From Lachnospiraceae bacterium oral taxon 500 (GTDB taxonomy: Bacteria; Bacillota; Clostridia; Lachnospirales; Vallitaleaceae), in contig CP027241.1 in the NCBI GenBank assembly GCA_002999035.1, forward strand, positions 2,111,001-2,175,000: a DNA stretch of 64,000 nucleotides, read 5' to 3'. Shown here piece after piece: positions 17,728 to 26,962 of this stretch. Position numbers and translations under genes: made by a program. The notes under the pieces are model-generated. The model was not told the DNA's origin. It saw nothing but the letters and a program-made list of their open reading frames with translations, and searched no databases. Positions within the stretch are counted from its first letter, which is position 1, and every line of letters begins with the position of its first letter.

Positions 17728-20097
17728 TTAAACATATTGCGTATCATCGGGATAAGCTTTATACCGCATTTCAATCTGGCTATGATCCGACAGCAGCAGT
17801 TGACTGTTATCCCAATGCGGCGGCGCAGCCAGACAGCTTTTGATAAATTCTTCTCTTTGCTCCGAAACAACGCTTTCACAAATGATATAAAAAGCGGTTT
17901 GCTTACCATAGCAGCGAAGTTCGCAGCCGGTGAAAGCGTCGTCAAAGGGCTCGGGCAGAACCGATGACCACAGGGCAATCGCTCCCTGACCGAAAAAGGC
18001 AAATGTCCAAAGGCCTTCCCGCCGGACTTCATCAAACTTAACTGCAGGCAGGTAAATATGAGTAAAAGTCACCGGATAATCGTCCGGAATTTGATAAATG
18101 ACACCAAGCCGGTTTTGCCGCTGCATGGTCATCGGCATGATGCCGTTGCCGTACCAATAACCGGGGCGCATCCCGGTAAAATCAGCTGCACCGGAGGGAT
18201 GGTTGATAAACAGCAGCGCTTCTTTGCTTAGAGCGGCATACCCAAAATGCTGCTGATAGCCGTATACGCCGGGGCGGAAATTGGTTGTGCCGTGAAACTT
18301 TTCATTTAAGAGCTTAACCGCTTCCTGCTCGGAGTCAGCCGGCTGGCTGCGACGGCCGGCCGAAGCGGGGCTTTGCACCGAGGTTAATATATAGTCCTCG
18401 GTTTTATGGAGCGTTACTTCAGCGTTGCCGGAAAAATAAGTCTTGCTGACCGGTGTCTGCGCGAGACTCCGTAAATCTGCCGGAAAGCGATAGGCCGAGG
18501 TGGCAAAACAAATATTCCACATACATTCCCGGTCAGAATAGGGGAGCTCTGGGAAAATTAAGCAAAGCAGGCCTTGGACTGTCTGACGGTAAGGATAAAG
18601 GACATCCCGGTAAACCCGGCCTTGCGGACTGATGACAGAGCCGTCAAAAACATGGGTCGCCGCCTGTTGCAGCAACTGGTCGGTAATGCTTTGCGCCAAA
18701 GCGGCAATATCTTTCGGGGCAAAGTCAACTAAAAGCAGAAGGGCGGCTAAGGTAACGGACAAATAGCCGGCGCTGTTAAACTCTTCCGTTCCGTTTTCGG
18801 CAACATCGGCCAGCCAAAGCCGGCAGCGGGCGGCGCCAATTTGAGCCTGAAGGGTGCCGGTTCGGCCGCTGCACCGGAAAATATCATTGGGATACATTTC
18901 CCCGATCATCATTTGAATGGCATAGAACATTAAAGAATGATTTTCACTGAAGAAGCACATACCGTCCTGACCGGCTTCATCCATAAAATAGCGAAAATCC
19001 AAAAAGCTTTCTTTTATTTCATCCAGCAAATCCTGGGGCAGAGAGTACTTTTTCATCAGCCGGAGAAAGCCGATAATCAGGAAATCCGAGCAGTCAACCC
19101 GCTGCCGGATCAGCTTTAAATCCTCGCGCAGGAGCTGCAAATCTTCAGCAGTTTGCTTACCAAAATAATAGCGGGCCAAAACATGATACACGCTGAAAAA
19201 AATGCCGGTGGCTCGGGGCTGTCTCTTTTTTTCGGCAATCAGGCGATAAACCGCGTCGGCACCGCCGGCGATATAGCGCGGCCGGATTTGGCTGATGGCT
19301 TCCAGCTTGCGCCGCAGCAAAACCTGATCATTTTCATCCGTCCAGTAAAACTCCGCTTCGGTTGCCGGCGCGGGTAATTCCCATGTCTGGCTGTGATTGG
19401 CCAGTGAGAGGGTTTGACCGGAATAGGTTACAAACAGTCCATTCTTATCGCCTGCCGGTAAAGAAAAAAAATTTTCCCGGCAGTTAATTTGAAACAAAAG
19501 TTCTTTTTTGCGGCGCAGCTCTGCCACCGGCAGGCCTTGTAAATCAAGACGCAGATCAGGTGCGGCCGGCAGCTGAAGGCCAAGAATATCGCGCGAATCG
19601 CGGACGCCAAGACCGGTCATATAAATCAGAACTTCATTATAGCCCTCCGCTAAGGGCAGAGAAAAGGGATAACGGCCGATTGGCTTATAGCGGGAATCAG
19701 TGGCTTGAAGTAAAAGTGAACCGCCGCACCAGACCAAAACATTTTGATAAGTCCATAAAACCGCCGAAACAGTCTGCTTGACCGGTGAATAAATCCCGGT
19801 TTTCAGCCACAGCGTGTTTTGTACCGGTGTGCTGTAAAAGTCACTTTGATCGACAAAATAGTCGTGTCCCGTGCTGAAATAGGAAAATGGTAAACCATCC
19901 GCTTCTTTTTCGCTTACGCCGGCTAATTGGCGGCCGATTTCCTGACGCAAATAGGCCTCATAGGCAAGCTGATCGCTGAAATGCCGACTGTCGGCAGTCG
20001 GGCTGATATAACCCTTGCTTTTTAGCGGCGTCGCTAAAAAATCGCGGATAAAGCCATCCTTTTCTAAAGGAAAATACATCATATCATCTGGAATCAT
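17728..20097 (-). CDS. Unknown 789-aa protein of a sugar-transport operon, possibly a carbohydrate-active enzyme
   Basis: No signal peptide, so probably cytoplasmic. I cannot name the family. Residues around 300-560 are helical and include CFFSENHSLMFYAIQMMIGE and GTEEFNSAGYLSVTLAALLL. ENH and E-F-N-S-x-x-Y motifs of this kind occur in alpha-toroid carbohydrate enzymes (lyase/hydrolase-like), so a catalytic role on an imported glycan is suggested. The C-terminal third is beta-rich. It is the last gene after a binding protein and two permeases on the same strand, the usual place for the intracellular enzyme that degrades the transported sugar. The start lacks a strong ribosome binding site. 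Confidence 0.6.
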   Translation of the reverse strand: MIPDDMMYFPLEKDGFIRDFLATPLKSKGYISPTADSRHFSDQLAYEAYLRQEIGRQLAGVSEKEADGLPFSYFSTGHDYFVDQSDFYSTPVQNTLWLKTGIYSPVKQTVSAVLWTYQNVLVWCGGSLLLQATDSRYKPIGRYPFSLPLAEGYNEVLIYMTGLGVRDSRDILGLQLPAAPDLRLDLQGLPVAELRRKKELLFQINCRENFFSLPAGDKNGLFVTYSGQTLSLANHSQTWELPAPATEAEFYWTDENDQVLLRRKLEAISQIRPRYIAGGADAVYRLIAEKKRQPRATGIFFSVYHVLARYYFGKQTAEDLQLLREDLKLIRQRVDCSDFLIIGFLRLMKKYSLPQDLLDEIKESFLDFRYFMDEAGQDGMCFFSENHSLMFYAIQMMIGEMYPNDIFRCSGRTGTLQAQIGAARCRLWLADVAENGTEEFNSAGYLSVTLAALLLLVDFAPKDIAALAQSITDQLLQQAATHVFDGSVISPQGRVYRDVLYPYRQTVQGLLCLIFPELPYSDRECMWNICFATSAYRFPADLRSLAQTPVSKTYFSGNAEVTLHKTEDYILTSVQSPASAGRRSQPADSEQEAVKLLNEKFHGTTNFRPGVYGYQQHFGYAALSKEALLFINHPSGAADFTGMRPGYWYGNGIMPMTMQRQNRLGVIYQIPDDYPVTFTHIYLPAVKFDEVRREGLWTFAFFGQGAIALWSSVLPEPFDDAFTGCELRCYGKQTAFYIICESVVSEQREEFIKSCLAAPPHWDNSQLLLSDHSQIEMRYKAYPDDTQYV

Positions 20098-20292
20098 TCT
20101 ATAAACCTAACCTTTCTGTGAATATAACGGATGAAACGATTTGTCGCAGGAGGGAAACCATTCTTGCCGCTGTTTTCATTTCTCTGCAACAATATCGGAC
20201 TGTCACGAATGAAGCGGCTTGGCAAAGGAATATCCTTGTAGCTGTTTTCGCGCCTGCCAAAAGCGTCGGAATTCTCCCGCAAGAGGGGACAA

Positions 20293-21141
20293 TCAGCCTT
20301 TGACAGCGCCGACCGTCATGCCGGACATAAAATACCGGCTAGTCAGCAAAAAGAGTATAATAATCGGCATAATTGACATGGTTGAGCCGGCAAACATAAT
20401 ATTCCAGGCGGCGGCGCCGTCGGAAACGTTCTTCAGGGAAATAACGCCGACCGTTAAAGGCCGCTTATTCGGGTCGTTGATGGTAAAGACCAGCGGCAGA
20501 ATGTATTCGTTCCAAGCTTCCCGGAAGGAGAGCAAGGCAATTGTTGCCATAACCGGCTTTAAGAGAGGCAGAATAATCCGGTAGTAAATGCCGAAAAAAC
20601 TACAGCCGTCGATGGCGGCAGCTTCATCTAATTCCTTGGGCAGCGTATTCATATAGCCCCGAACCAGGAAAATATTGGTCGCCTGCGACATGCCGATGCA
20701 AATCAAAATAACCGACCAGAGCGAAGTGTGGAGATTAAAATGGATTGTCAGCTCAAACAGCGGCCGCAGGCTGACGCTGCCGATATTGACAAACATAAAG
20801 GCAATCAGCAGACCGTAGATCACATTTTTCAGCGGAAAATCCTTGCGGGCAAAGCAGTAGCCGGCCATACTGGAAAGCAGCAGAATACCGAGCATGACCA
20901 TGGTACTGATAAAGATGCTGTTTAAAGTATAGCGGGCAAAGTTAGCCAGCTGCCAGGCCTCAATATAATTATCGATAATAAAGACTTCCGGGAACAGTCT
21001 GGCGCCGCCCAGCACCAGTTCCTGATTGGTTTTGAAAGAGCCTAAAACAACATATAAAATAGGATAGAGAATAAAAACCGTCAGAATGAGAAGAAAAGCA
21101 TAGGCCAATAGGGTTGAAGCTTTTATTTTTCGTTTGTTCAT
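20293..21141 (-). CDS. CUT1 sugar ABC permease, MalG/UgpE type
   Basis: 282 residues, six predicted membrane segments, EAA loop DEAAAIDGCSFFGIYYRIILP and a C-terminal SGMTVGAVKG typical of this permease class. AAAGGCGG lies 7 bases before ATG. It follows the MalF-type gene by 15 bases. Together with the binding protein at 22304-23752 it forms an importer without its own ATPase. A 195-base gap separates it from the 789-aa gene. Confidence 0.85.
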   Translation of the reverse strand: MNKRKIKASTLLAYAFLLILTVFILYPILYVVLGSFKTNQELVLGGARLFPEVFIIDNYIEAWQLANFARYTLNSIFISTMVMLGILLLSSMAGYCFARKDFPLKNVIYGLLIAFMFVNIGSVSLRPLFELTIHFNLHTSLWSVILICIGMSQATNIFLVRGYMNTLPKELDEAAAIDGCSFFGIYYRIILPLLKPVMATIALLSFREAWNEYILPLVFTINDPNKRPLTVGVISLKNVSDGAAAWNIMFAGSTMSIMPIIILFLLTSRYFMSGMTVGAVKG

Positions 21142-21156
21142 AAAAATACCGCCTTT

Positions 21157-22080
21157 CTAATATGCTTCGTCCATTTTTTTGCTGACGCGCAGGTAAATTA
21201 CAGTGATAATGGCGATAATGATTGAAGATGCCAGACCGACAGTTGAGCCGTAGCCGATCTGTACCGCGCCGTCGCCGTTTTCATTGCCGAACATCAGTTG
21301 ATAAACGTATAAAAACATAACCTGACTGCGTCCGGCCGGACCGCCGCCGGTCAGAACCATAATGCTCTGATAGTCCTTCAGCGCAGTGGTGATGGCTAGC
21401 ATCAGGATGACTTTCAGCATGGGCTGAAGCATAGGGATGGTGATATAGAAAAAATCCTGCAGCTTATTGGTGCCGTCGATTTTGGAGCTTTCATAAATAC
21501 TGTCGGGAATGGATTGCAGACCGGCTAAAAAAAGCACCATATAATTACCAAGCCCGCCCCAGATTGCCACGAAGATAATTGACAACATAACCAGACCGGG
21601 ATTGCCCAGCCAGTCAATTTTCATATTAGTGATATGCAGTGCTTTCAGCGTTCCGTTTAAAATACCGTTGTAGGGGCTGTACACAAAGTAAAAGACCAAA
21701 CTGGCCACGGCGGCGCTGATAACAGTCGGGATAAAAAAGACCGTCCGGAAAAAGTTTTTGCCGCGTAGCTTTTGATTGAGCAGAACCGATACAATCAGGG
21801 CCAGAGGAATAATGGTAATCAGTTTAAAAAAAGCGTATTCCAAGGTATGCAGAATACTGACGTCAAATAATTTATCTGAAAATAACCGTTTGATGTTATC
21901 CAAACCGATAAAATATTCAACGAAGCCGTTGTAATCATAGAAAATATATTTACTGATCCAAATAAAGGGATACACCGATACTACTAAAAACAGAAAAATT
22001 GTCGGGCTGAGCATCAGCCAGACAGTGAACCGATCTTTATGGGCGCTGGTTCGGAGAGAGCTTTTTTTCTTGGAAGTCAT
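21157..22080 (-). CDS. CUT1 sugar ABC permease, MalF/UgpA type
   Basis: Start placed at ATG 22080 (MTSKKKSSLRTSAHKDRF), giving 307 residues, the usual length; AGGAG lies 11 bases upstream. A longer frame to 22173 would add 31 unconserved residues. Six membrane segments and the EAA-like loop YESSKIDGTNKLQ followed by ITIPMLQP are present. GGGPAGRS near the fifth segment is typical of MalF/UgpA proteins. It is co-transcribed with the MalG-type permease. Confidence 0.82.
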   Translation of the reverse strand: MTSKKKSSLRTSAHKDRFTVWLMLSPTIFLFLVVSVYPFIWISKYIFYDYNGFVEYFIGLDNIKRLFSDKLFDVSILHTLEYAFFKLITIIPLALIVSVLLNQKLRGKNFFRTVFFIPTVISAAVASLVFYFVYSPYNGILNGTLKALHITNMKIDWLGNPGLVMLSIIFVAIWGGLGNYMVLFLAGLQSIPDSIYESSKIDGTNKLQDFFYITIPMLQPMLKVILMLAITTALKDYQSIMVLTGGGPAGRSQVMFLYVYQLMFGNENGDGAVQIGYGSTVGLASSIIIAIITVIYLRVSKKMDEAY

Positions 22081-22190
22081 TAGCGTCAACACTCCTTTCT
22101 TAAAGGGGAAATGCCGTGATAAGAGGGCTTTAGGTGATAGATGCTGTCTGGGGTCTATATTAGAAAATGACAAAGGAAGAGTTATAAAAA

Positions 22191-22228
22191 TTTCACCTGC
22201 CGGATAGAAATCGGATCCGGCGGGTGAA
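22191..22228 (-). terminator. Intra-operon hairpin after the binding-protein gene
   Basis: TTTCACCTGCCGGAT (22191-22205) pairs almost completely with ATCCGGCGGGTGAAAA (22213-22228). On the minus strand the stem is followed by ATTTTTAT. It lies between the binding-protein gene and the permeases, where partial terminators or RNA-stabilising stems commonly keep binding protein in excess over permease. Confidence 0.6.
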
Positions 22229-22303
22229 AATGATTTTAAAACTTAATTACGCTGTGAGGTATTCGCTTTTCCGTTTGGCTTTTACACGGAAAGCCGACAG
22301 ACA

Positions 22304-23752
22304 TTATTCGGATAAATATTCCAAAGTTCCGGCCAACGGTTTCATCGGATCAAAGTCCTTAATCACCAAACGTTTGATTTTTCCGGCTTTGACATCGCGA
22401 TCAAGTGCTTCGTTGTAGATCTTGTTCATTTCTTCAATGGTTTGATCAATATCGGTACCTTGCGGAATAACAGTTTCCCACAGTGCATCTTTCCATTCTT
22501 TGCCTTGCGGGGTAACAGCCGGCGGCATCGGATAAACACCTTCGTAGCTGATGGGCAGGAATTCCTGAAGCTTACCGATTTTGCTCATATCAACCTTGCT
22601 CATGATATCTTGAGTGATGGACAAAGCCAAACCGTTTTCGACATACTCAACCATAAAATCTTCACTGCTGAACCAGCGGATGACTTCAAAGGCTTCCTGC
22701 GGATGCTTGCAACTGGCACTCAAAGCCAAACCATCAAACGGAGTTGCGGATAAAGCACCTTTAATTTCTCCGGTCAGTGACGGCAGTTCAGCGGCTTTCC
22801 ATTCCATTTGTGCCGGGAATTGAGTAGTCAAAACACCGACTTCCTGAGAAGCGTTGCCGTAAAAACCGACGTTTCCGGCTGAAAACTGAGCTCTGGTCGG
22901 GTCAACCTTCATGCTGGCACAGCCGGGCAGCATGCTGCCATCGGCAAACATTTGCTTAAAGGCTTCCAGTACCGGCTTGTAGCCGCTGAAATCATATTTA
23001 CCGTTCTTATAATCATAATATTGGATGCCGCTGATTTCAGCAATCGGAATAATCATTCGGCCGATGGCGGCGGATTGTCCGGGCACAACGCAGCCAAACT
23101 TTTCGCCTTTGCCGGCTTCGGTGATTTTTTTAGCGGCTGCGACCATTTCCGGTACCGTCTTAGGCGGGGTAACACCGGCTTCTTCCAGCAGCGGCACATT
23201 GTAAATTAGCCGGTTGCCGCTGCGCAGTGTGCGCGGGAACCAGTAGACATCGGAGCCTAGCACATTAACGCCTTCCATTTTATAGTTATCGACATTGGTA
23301 AACTTGCGGAAATCGGGATCAGCGTCTAAAAACTCGTTAATCGGCCGAACGATTTTAGCTTCGGCGTAGGAACGCAGGTCATAACCGCCGGTGACACCGC
23401 TGATACTGAAAACATCAGGTGCCTGATTGGATTTGGCGGCCATGGTGATCATATTGGTGTAGTTGTCGGTTTGAATAACATATTCAATCTCGATTTGTCC
23501 CTTATGGGCTTCATTGAATTCGGCAATCTTTTTCAGGGTGTATTCCGAATCATGACGGTTATTACTCCAAACCAGAACTTTAACGGCTTCGCCGTCCTTG
23601 ACAGTCGGGGTTTCTTTGGCCGACTGTTCCGCCGTATTTTGATTGTCTGTTTTTGTTTGGTTTTGCGGAGCTGCTTCTTTATTGCCGCAGGCGCTGAGAG
23701 TCATGGTTAAGACCAACAGCAGTGAAATGATAAATGATACAGATTTTTTCAT
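22304..23752 (-). CDS. Family 1 extracellular sugar-binding lipoprotein
   Basis: 482 residues. The signal peptide ends in the lipobox LSAC followed by GNKEAAPQN, so the mature protein is anchored by a lipidated cysteine. The rest fits the family 1 solute-binding proteins of CUT1 importers (VKVLVWSNNRHDSEYTLKKI at the start of the mature domain, later GVTGGYDLRSYA and TPFDGLALSASCKHPQ). GGAGGGA precedes the start. It is the first gene of the four-gene minus-strand operon ending in the 789-aa protein. The sugar is not predictable from the sequence. Confidence 0.88.
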   Translation of the reverse strand: MKKSVSFIISLLLVLTMTLSACGNKEAAPQNQTKTDNQNTAEQSAKETPTVKDGEAVKVLVWSNNRHDSEYTLKKIAEFNEAHKGQIEIEYVIQTDNYTNMITMAAKSNQAPDVFSISGVTGGYDLRSYAEAKIVRPINEFLDADPDFRKFTNVDNYKMEGVNVLGSDVYWFPRTLRSGNRLIYNVPLLEEAGVTPPKTVPEMVAAAKKITEAGKGEKFGCVVPGQSAAIGRMIIPIAEISGIQYYDYKNGKYDFSGYKPVLEAFKQMFADGSMLPGCASMKVDPTRAQFSAGNVGFYGNASQEVGVLTTQFPAQMEWKAAELPSLTGEIKGALSATPFDGLALSASCKHPQEAFEVIRWFSSEDFMVEYVENGLALSITQDIMSKVDMSKIGKLQEFLPISYEGVYPMPPAVTPQGKEWKDALWETVIPQGTDIDQTIEEMNKIYNEALDRDVKAGKIKRLVIKDFDPMKPLAGTLEYLSE

Positions 23753-23925
23753 ATTCCCTCCTTAATTTGCGGTGAAAGCCGCTGCTCCCGGTCTATGTTC
23801 CGGCAAAGCCGGTATGGGGCATACAGTCGCTTTCGCTTTTGTTTTGTTAGGACGGTTTTATCTTATCATTTACCTCAAAGTTTTGCGAGGACAATTTTCA
23901 AGGAATACAGGACATTTTTTAAGAT

Positions 23926-24777
23926 TCACTGTATCTCAAATTCTGTCGTATATCCAACCGCCTCAAGGCGGTATTTGCCGCCCGTAAGAGGTTCTTCCAG
24001 TTCAATGGAACCTTTCTTTGTGGAGTTCGCATCAATTTCTGCTGTGACCTCGGAGGATCTTTCATAGATCGGAGTGCTTTCACCATCCCTGTAAAGGCGG
24101 ATAACAAATTCGGCCTTCTTTGTCTCCTTTGTACCGTTTGCAAGGCGGTAGCAGAGACATTTCTGATAATACGAATACGAATAAACGGACAGAACAATTT
24201 TTCCGTTATTAAGGTCATACGGCAGTTCCCAATCGTCTTTCGTAACGGTATCGTCAATCCGAAGTCCCGGAAGGAGCGTTGCATTTTCCCAATACTTATC
24301 CCATACTTCATTGAGCTCTTTAAGTTTGGAAGCATACTTTTCCGGATAATGCTGGGAGGAGAATGACACGATCTTTGTTTCAAATTTGAAGTAGTGGCTG
24401 CTGCTTGCACCGTCGGCAATAAACATGTTCGTAAACTTCTTATTGTCCCAGTTTTTCATCCGGTATTTAACAAATACGGCCTTTAATTCATTAAGGATTT
24501 CTTTATCAACAAGATACTCTTTTATCACATCATCAGCACCGTGCCATTTGCGCTGCATGATAGTGACAATAGCACTGTCCTCATTGTATTCCTGCACCGA
24601 TTGGGAATAGGAACCTCCAAGCATATCACCGCCACTGCTGTATTCATATTTTTTAAGCCTTTCTTTTTCAATGCCTGCAAACTCTCCAAATAAACTCATA
24701 GCTGCAAATACACCTCCTGTAACGAATAGAGTAGCAACAACGACTGCGCACACAATTTTCGTACTCCTTTTCATCAT
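23926..24777 (-). CDS. Unknown exported or membrane-anchored protein
   Basis: 283 residues with an N-terminal hydrophobic segment (about residues 8-28) that could be a signal peptide or anchor. The extracellular part is mixed alpha/beta and the C-terminal 100 residues look like a beta-sandwich (LYRDGESTPIYERSSEVTAE, GGKYRLEAVGYTTEFEI). No family is recognised. AAGGTGGTG lies before ATGATG, so the start could be 24777 or 24774. An extended -10 promoter lies 120 bases upstream. It is separate from the sugar operons on both sides. Confidence 0.55.
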   Translation of the reverse strand: MMKRSTKIVCAVVVATLFVTGGVFAAMSLFGEFAGIEKERLKKYEYSSGGDMLGGSYSQSVQEYNEDSAIVTIMQRKWHGADDVIKEYLVDKEILNELKAVFVKYRMKNWDNKKFTNMFIADGASSSHYFKFETKIVSFSSQHYPEKYASKLKELNEVWDKYWENATLLPGLRIDDTVTKDDWELPYDLNNGKIVLSVYSYSYYQKCLCYRLANGTKETKKAEFVIRLYRDGESTPIYERSSEVTAEIDANSTKKGSIELEEPLTGGKYRLEAVGYTTEFEIQ

Positions 24778-24899
24778 TCACACCACCTTCATGCATCATT
24801 GGTCGTTAATTACACCTTAGCAAGCTGTATAAGCTCTCCATGTTACATTCCATAAAAAACGCTTTGCCGTCATCAGCCGAAACTTCTTTTCATGCCTTG

Positions 24900-24908
24900 A
24901 TTATACCA
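24900..24908 (-). promoter_or_regulatory. Extended -10 promoter for the unknown exported protein
   Basis: On the minus strand TGGTATAAT reads toward the gene starting at 24777. No good -35 box is seen at the usual distance. It is the best promoter candidate in this 350-base gap for that gene. Confidence 0.45.
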
Positions 24909-24958
24909 TAAAGACGATATGTTTTCTATCTAAAGTAAAAATAGAGAGAGTTCTATAA

Positions 24959-24987
24959 TTGAATAGGCAAATAGGGTATAGTATAAA
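24959..24987 (+). promoter_or_regulatory. Orphan plus-strand promoter
   Basis: TTGAAT (24959-24964), a 17-base spacer and TATAAA (24982-24987). It reads rightward into about 70 bases without a credible gene and then into a strong hairpin, so it could drive a short RNA. Confidence 0.4.
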
Positions 24988-24993
24988 AAAGCT

Positions 24994-25120
24994 TGATCTT
25001 AAGGACTCTGATTCATAGAAAGGCAATTGTCAAAGCAGCAGAGGAAATAGAATGGGAAAATAAAAGGAATCGCCGGTTTCGGATAAATATCCTTAACCGG
25101 CGATTCCTTATTTTATCGTT
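24994..25120 (+). ncRNA. Candidate small RNA between promoter and hairpin
   Basis: The segment from the predicted start point of the orphan promoter to the end of the strong hairpin is about 125 nt and carries no convincing ORF. The hairpin is followed by ATTTTAT. If transcribed, this would be a short terminator-ended RNA next to a sugar-binding-protein gene. Support is positional only. Confidence 0.25.
25057..25116 (-). terminator. Strong terminator after the LplA-type gene
   Basis: AAGGAATCGCCGGTT (25064-25078) pairs perfectly with AACCGGCGATTCCTT (25095-25109). On the minus strand a T-rich tail (TTTTATTTTCCC) follows the stem, and on the plus strand ATTTTAT follows, so it may act in both directions. 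It starts 10 bases after the LplA-type stop codon. Confidence 0.8.
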
Positions 25121-25126
25121 TGACTT

Positions 25127-26809
25127 TTATTTTCCCAAGTTCTCCTTAACCTGCGCATTCATTTCCTGCTCAATGGCCGTGCCGCCGTTTTCATAGAATA
25201 ATTTAACATATTCGTCAAAATAGTCGGCCGGTTTTTCGCCGGTGATAATGCTCATATAGGTTTCTACCGTCAGGCGTTCCAAGGCACTGATGTTCTTGGA
25301 GTAGCTTTCGGTTTTGGGATACATTTCATCGGTATAGCTGGGGCCATTGTATTTTTCGATGAATTCGTAGTAGTCGGGCAGTGCTTTTTTGCGGAAATCC
25401 GGCTGCTGCAAAAGCTCGAAGATATAAACCCCGTCTTTTCTCAAATCGTTATCCTTGGGGAAATCGGTAGAATTGCGGACGAGTTTGCCATCAGCATTCT
25501 TGGTGTAATGCACGCCTTCAATTCCTTTGGTTAAAAGCAGGTAAAAATCATAATCGGTGAAAGTATCTTCAATCAACTGAAGCAGGGCATTGGTTTTTCT
25601 TTCATCCTGGACACACTTGGTAGTAAATACGCCGATATTGGAATTGACGGCGCCCCATTTATGCAGACCGGACTTGCCGTGCGGACCTTCGATGGCAGTA
25701 CCGATATCAAAGGTTTCCCCAAACTTGGCGTTGGGGTTGGCAGCCAGCATTTCCTGATAAACCGCACCGCCTTGGCCTTCGTTGTCATAAGGCGGATTCC
25801 AGTGGGTAGGAAGAACTTTGCCGGTTACGCCGATACGGCCGTTGATAAAAGCGTGAGAGGTTGCCCAATAGCCGCCCGTGTTTTCACCGGTTACAAATTC
25901 CGGATCAATGACACCGTCCTTATAATACTGCTGAAGTTTAGCCAGTGCTTCTTTCATTTCCGGCCGGGTACAGGCAAATGCCAACTCACCGGCTTCGTTT
26001 TTGGTGATGAACAGCACTTGCCGGCCTTTGCCCAGTGTCTTGAGCGGAATTGCACCAAATGCTCCAAATACAGCGTCAAACGCGGTTTCGGATAAGCCGT
26101 AGGTGTTGGCCTGCCCGTCTTTATCCGGGTCTTTTTCTTTGAAAGCATACATTGCCTTTTCAAACTCTTCCAAGGTTTTGGGGATTTCATTAATGCCGAC
26201 ATTTTTGAGCCAGTCTGTTCTCCAGATTAAGACGGTCGGATAAGCGCCTTGCGAGGAGATGGGCTTTAAACCGTAAAGCTTACCATTGCGCTTGGCATCA
26301 ACCCACATATTGTTGTTTTCATCATATTTTTCCACAACTTCAAAATAAGTCGGGATTTTAGCTTGCATTTCCGGGGTGATTTCGGCGGCTAACCCCTGTT
26401 TGATATACTTGTTGATATCACCGGAATCGGGCAGCATCACGAAATCAGGCATTTCTCCGGCGGAAAGCTTAACGCCCATAATTTCGTTAAACTTTTTATT
26501 GTCGACTACCCAGTCCCAATTAAACTTGACATTGTATTTTTCTTCTACCATTTTAACAATTCGGGCATCAACGTCTGGTTGGGCAGAAGAAACAATTTGA
26601 ATTTCGACCGGTGCTTCTTTTGGAGCATCTTTGGCGGTGTCTTTTTCAGCAGCACCATTGTCCGCCGGTTTTTCACTGCCGGTTTGAGCAGCTTTTTCAT
26701 CGGTTTTTGTTTCCGGTGCTTTGGTTTCTCCACAAGCAGCCAGACTGAGCAGCATAGTCAGCGCCAGCAGCAGGGAGAACATTTTTTTAAGTGCATTTTG
26801 TTGTTTCAT
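25127..26809 (-). CDS. LplA-type extracellular sugar-binding lipoprotein
   Basis: 560 residues, the longer size typical of binding proteins that accompany LplB/LplC permeases. Lipobox LAAC follows the signal peptide, then a low-complexity linker rich in Lys, Ala, Glu and Pro. The mature domain begins EIQIVSSAQPDVDARIVKMV and contains LSAGEMPDFVMLPDSGDI and YGLKPISSQGAYP, the region that contacts sugar in this class. GGAGG precedes ATG. It is the last gene of the lplB-lplC-lplA order read leftward. Oligosaccharide substrate is inferred. Confidence 0.88.
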   Translation of the reverse strand: MKQQNALKKMFSLLLALTMLLSLAACGETKAPETKTDEKAAQTGSEKPADNGAAEKDTAKDAPKEAPVEIQIVSSAQPDVDARIVKMVEEKYNVKFNWDWVVDNKKFNEIMGVKLSAGEMPDFVMLPDSGDINKYIKQGLAAEITPEMQAKIPTYFEVVEKYDENNNMWVDAKRNGKLYGLKPISSQGAYPTVLIWRTDWLKNVGINEIPKTLEEFEKAMYAFKEKDPDKDGQANTYGLSETAFDAVFGAFGAIPLKTLGKGRQVLFITKNEAGELAFACTRPEMKEALAKLQQYYKDGVIDPEFVTGENTGGYWATSHAFINGRIGVTGKVLPTHWNPPYDNEGQGGAVYQEMLAANPNAKFGETFDIGTAIEGPHGKSGLHKWGAVNSNIGVFTTKCVQDERKTNALLQLIEDTFTDYDFYLLLTKGIEGVHYTKNADGKLVRNSTDFPKDNDLRKDGVYIFELLQQPDFRKKALPDYYEFIEKYNGPSYTDEMYPKTESYSKNISALERLTVETYMSIITGEKPADYFDEYVKLFYENGGTAIEQEMNAQVKENLGK

Positions 26810-26842
26810 AAAATCCTCCTTATATTTGATAAGTTGTTAAAA

Positions 26843-26914
26843 GTTCAGGCAAGCACAAAAATAACGCATACACTCATAATTCGCGAAAGCGAATTATGAG
26901 TGGCTTGCCTGAAC
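26843..26914. repeat. Two-level inverted repeat between lplC-type and lplA-type genes
   Basis: An outer stem GTTCAGGCAAGC (26843-26854) / GCTTGCCTGAAC (26903-26914) encloses an inner stem CACTCATAATTCGC / GCGAATTATGAGTG (26871-26902), both perfect or nearly so. It lies inside the operon between the permease and binding-protein genes. A role in RNA processing or differential stability of the two parts is likely; only a short T-run follows it on the minus strand. Confidence 0.8.
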
Positions 26915-26962
26915 ATTAGTGAACGGTAGTTTTTACGGCTTGCCCAAACGGTTTTCCGTTTT

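Noticed and set aside
23795-24419. Overlapping frames on both strands around the unknown exported protein
   Set aside because: Only the 283-residue minus-strand frame has a signal-like N-terminus, ribosome binding site and promoter.
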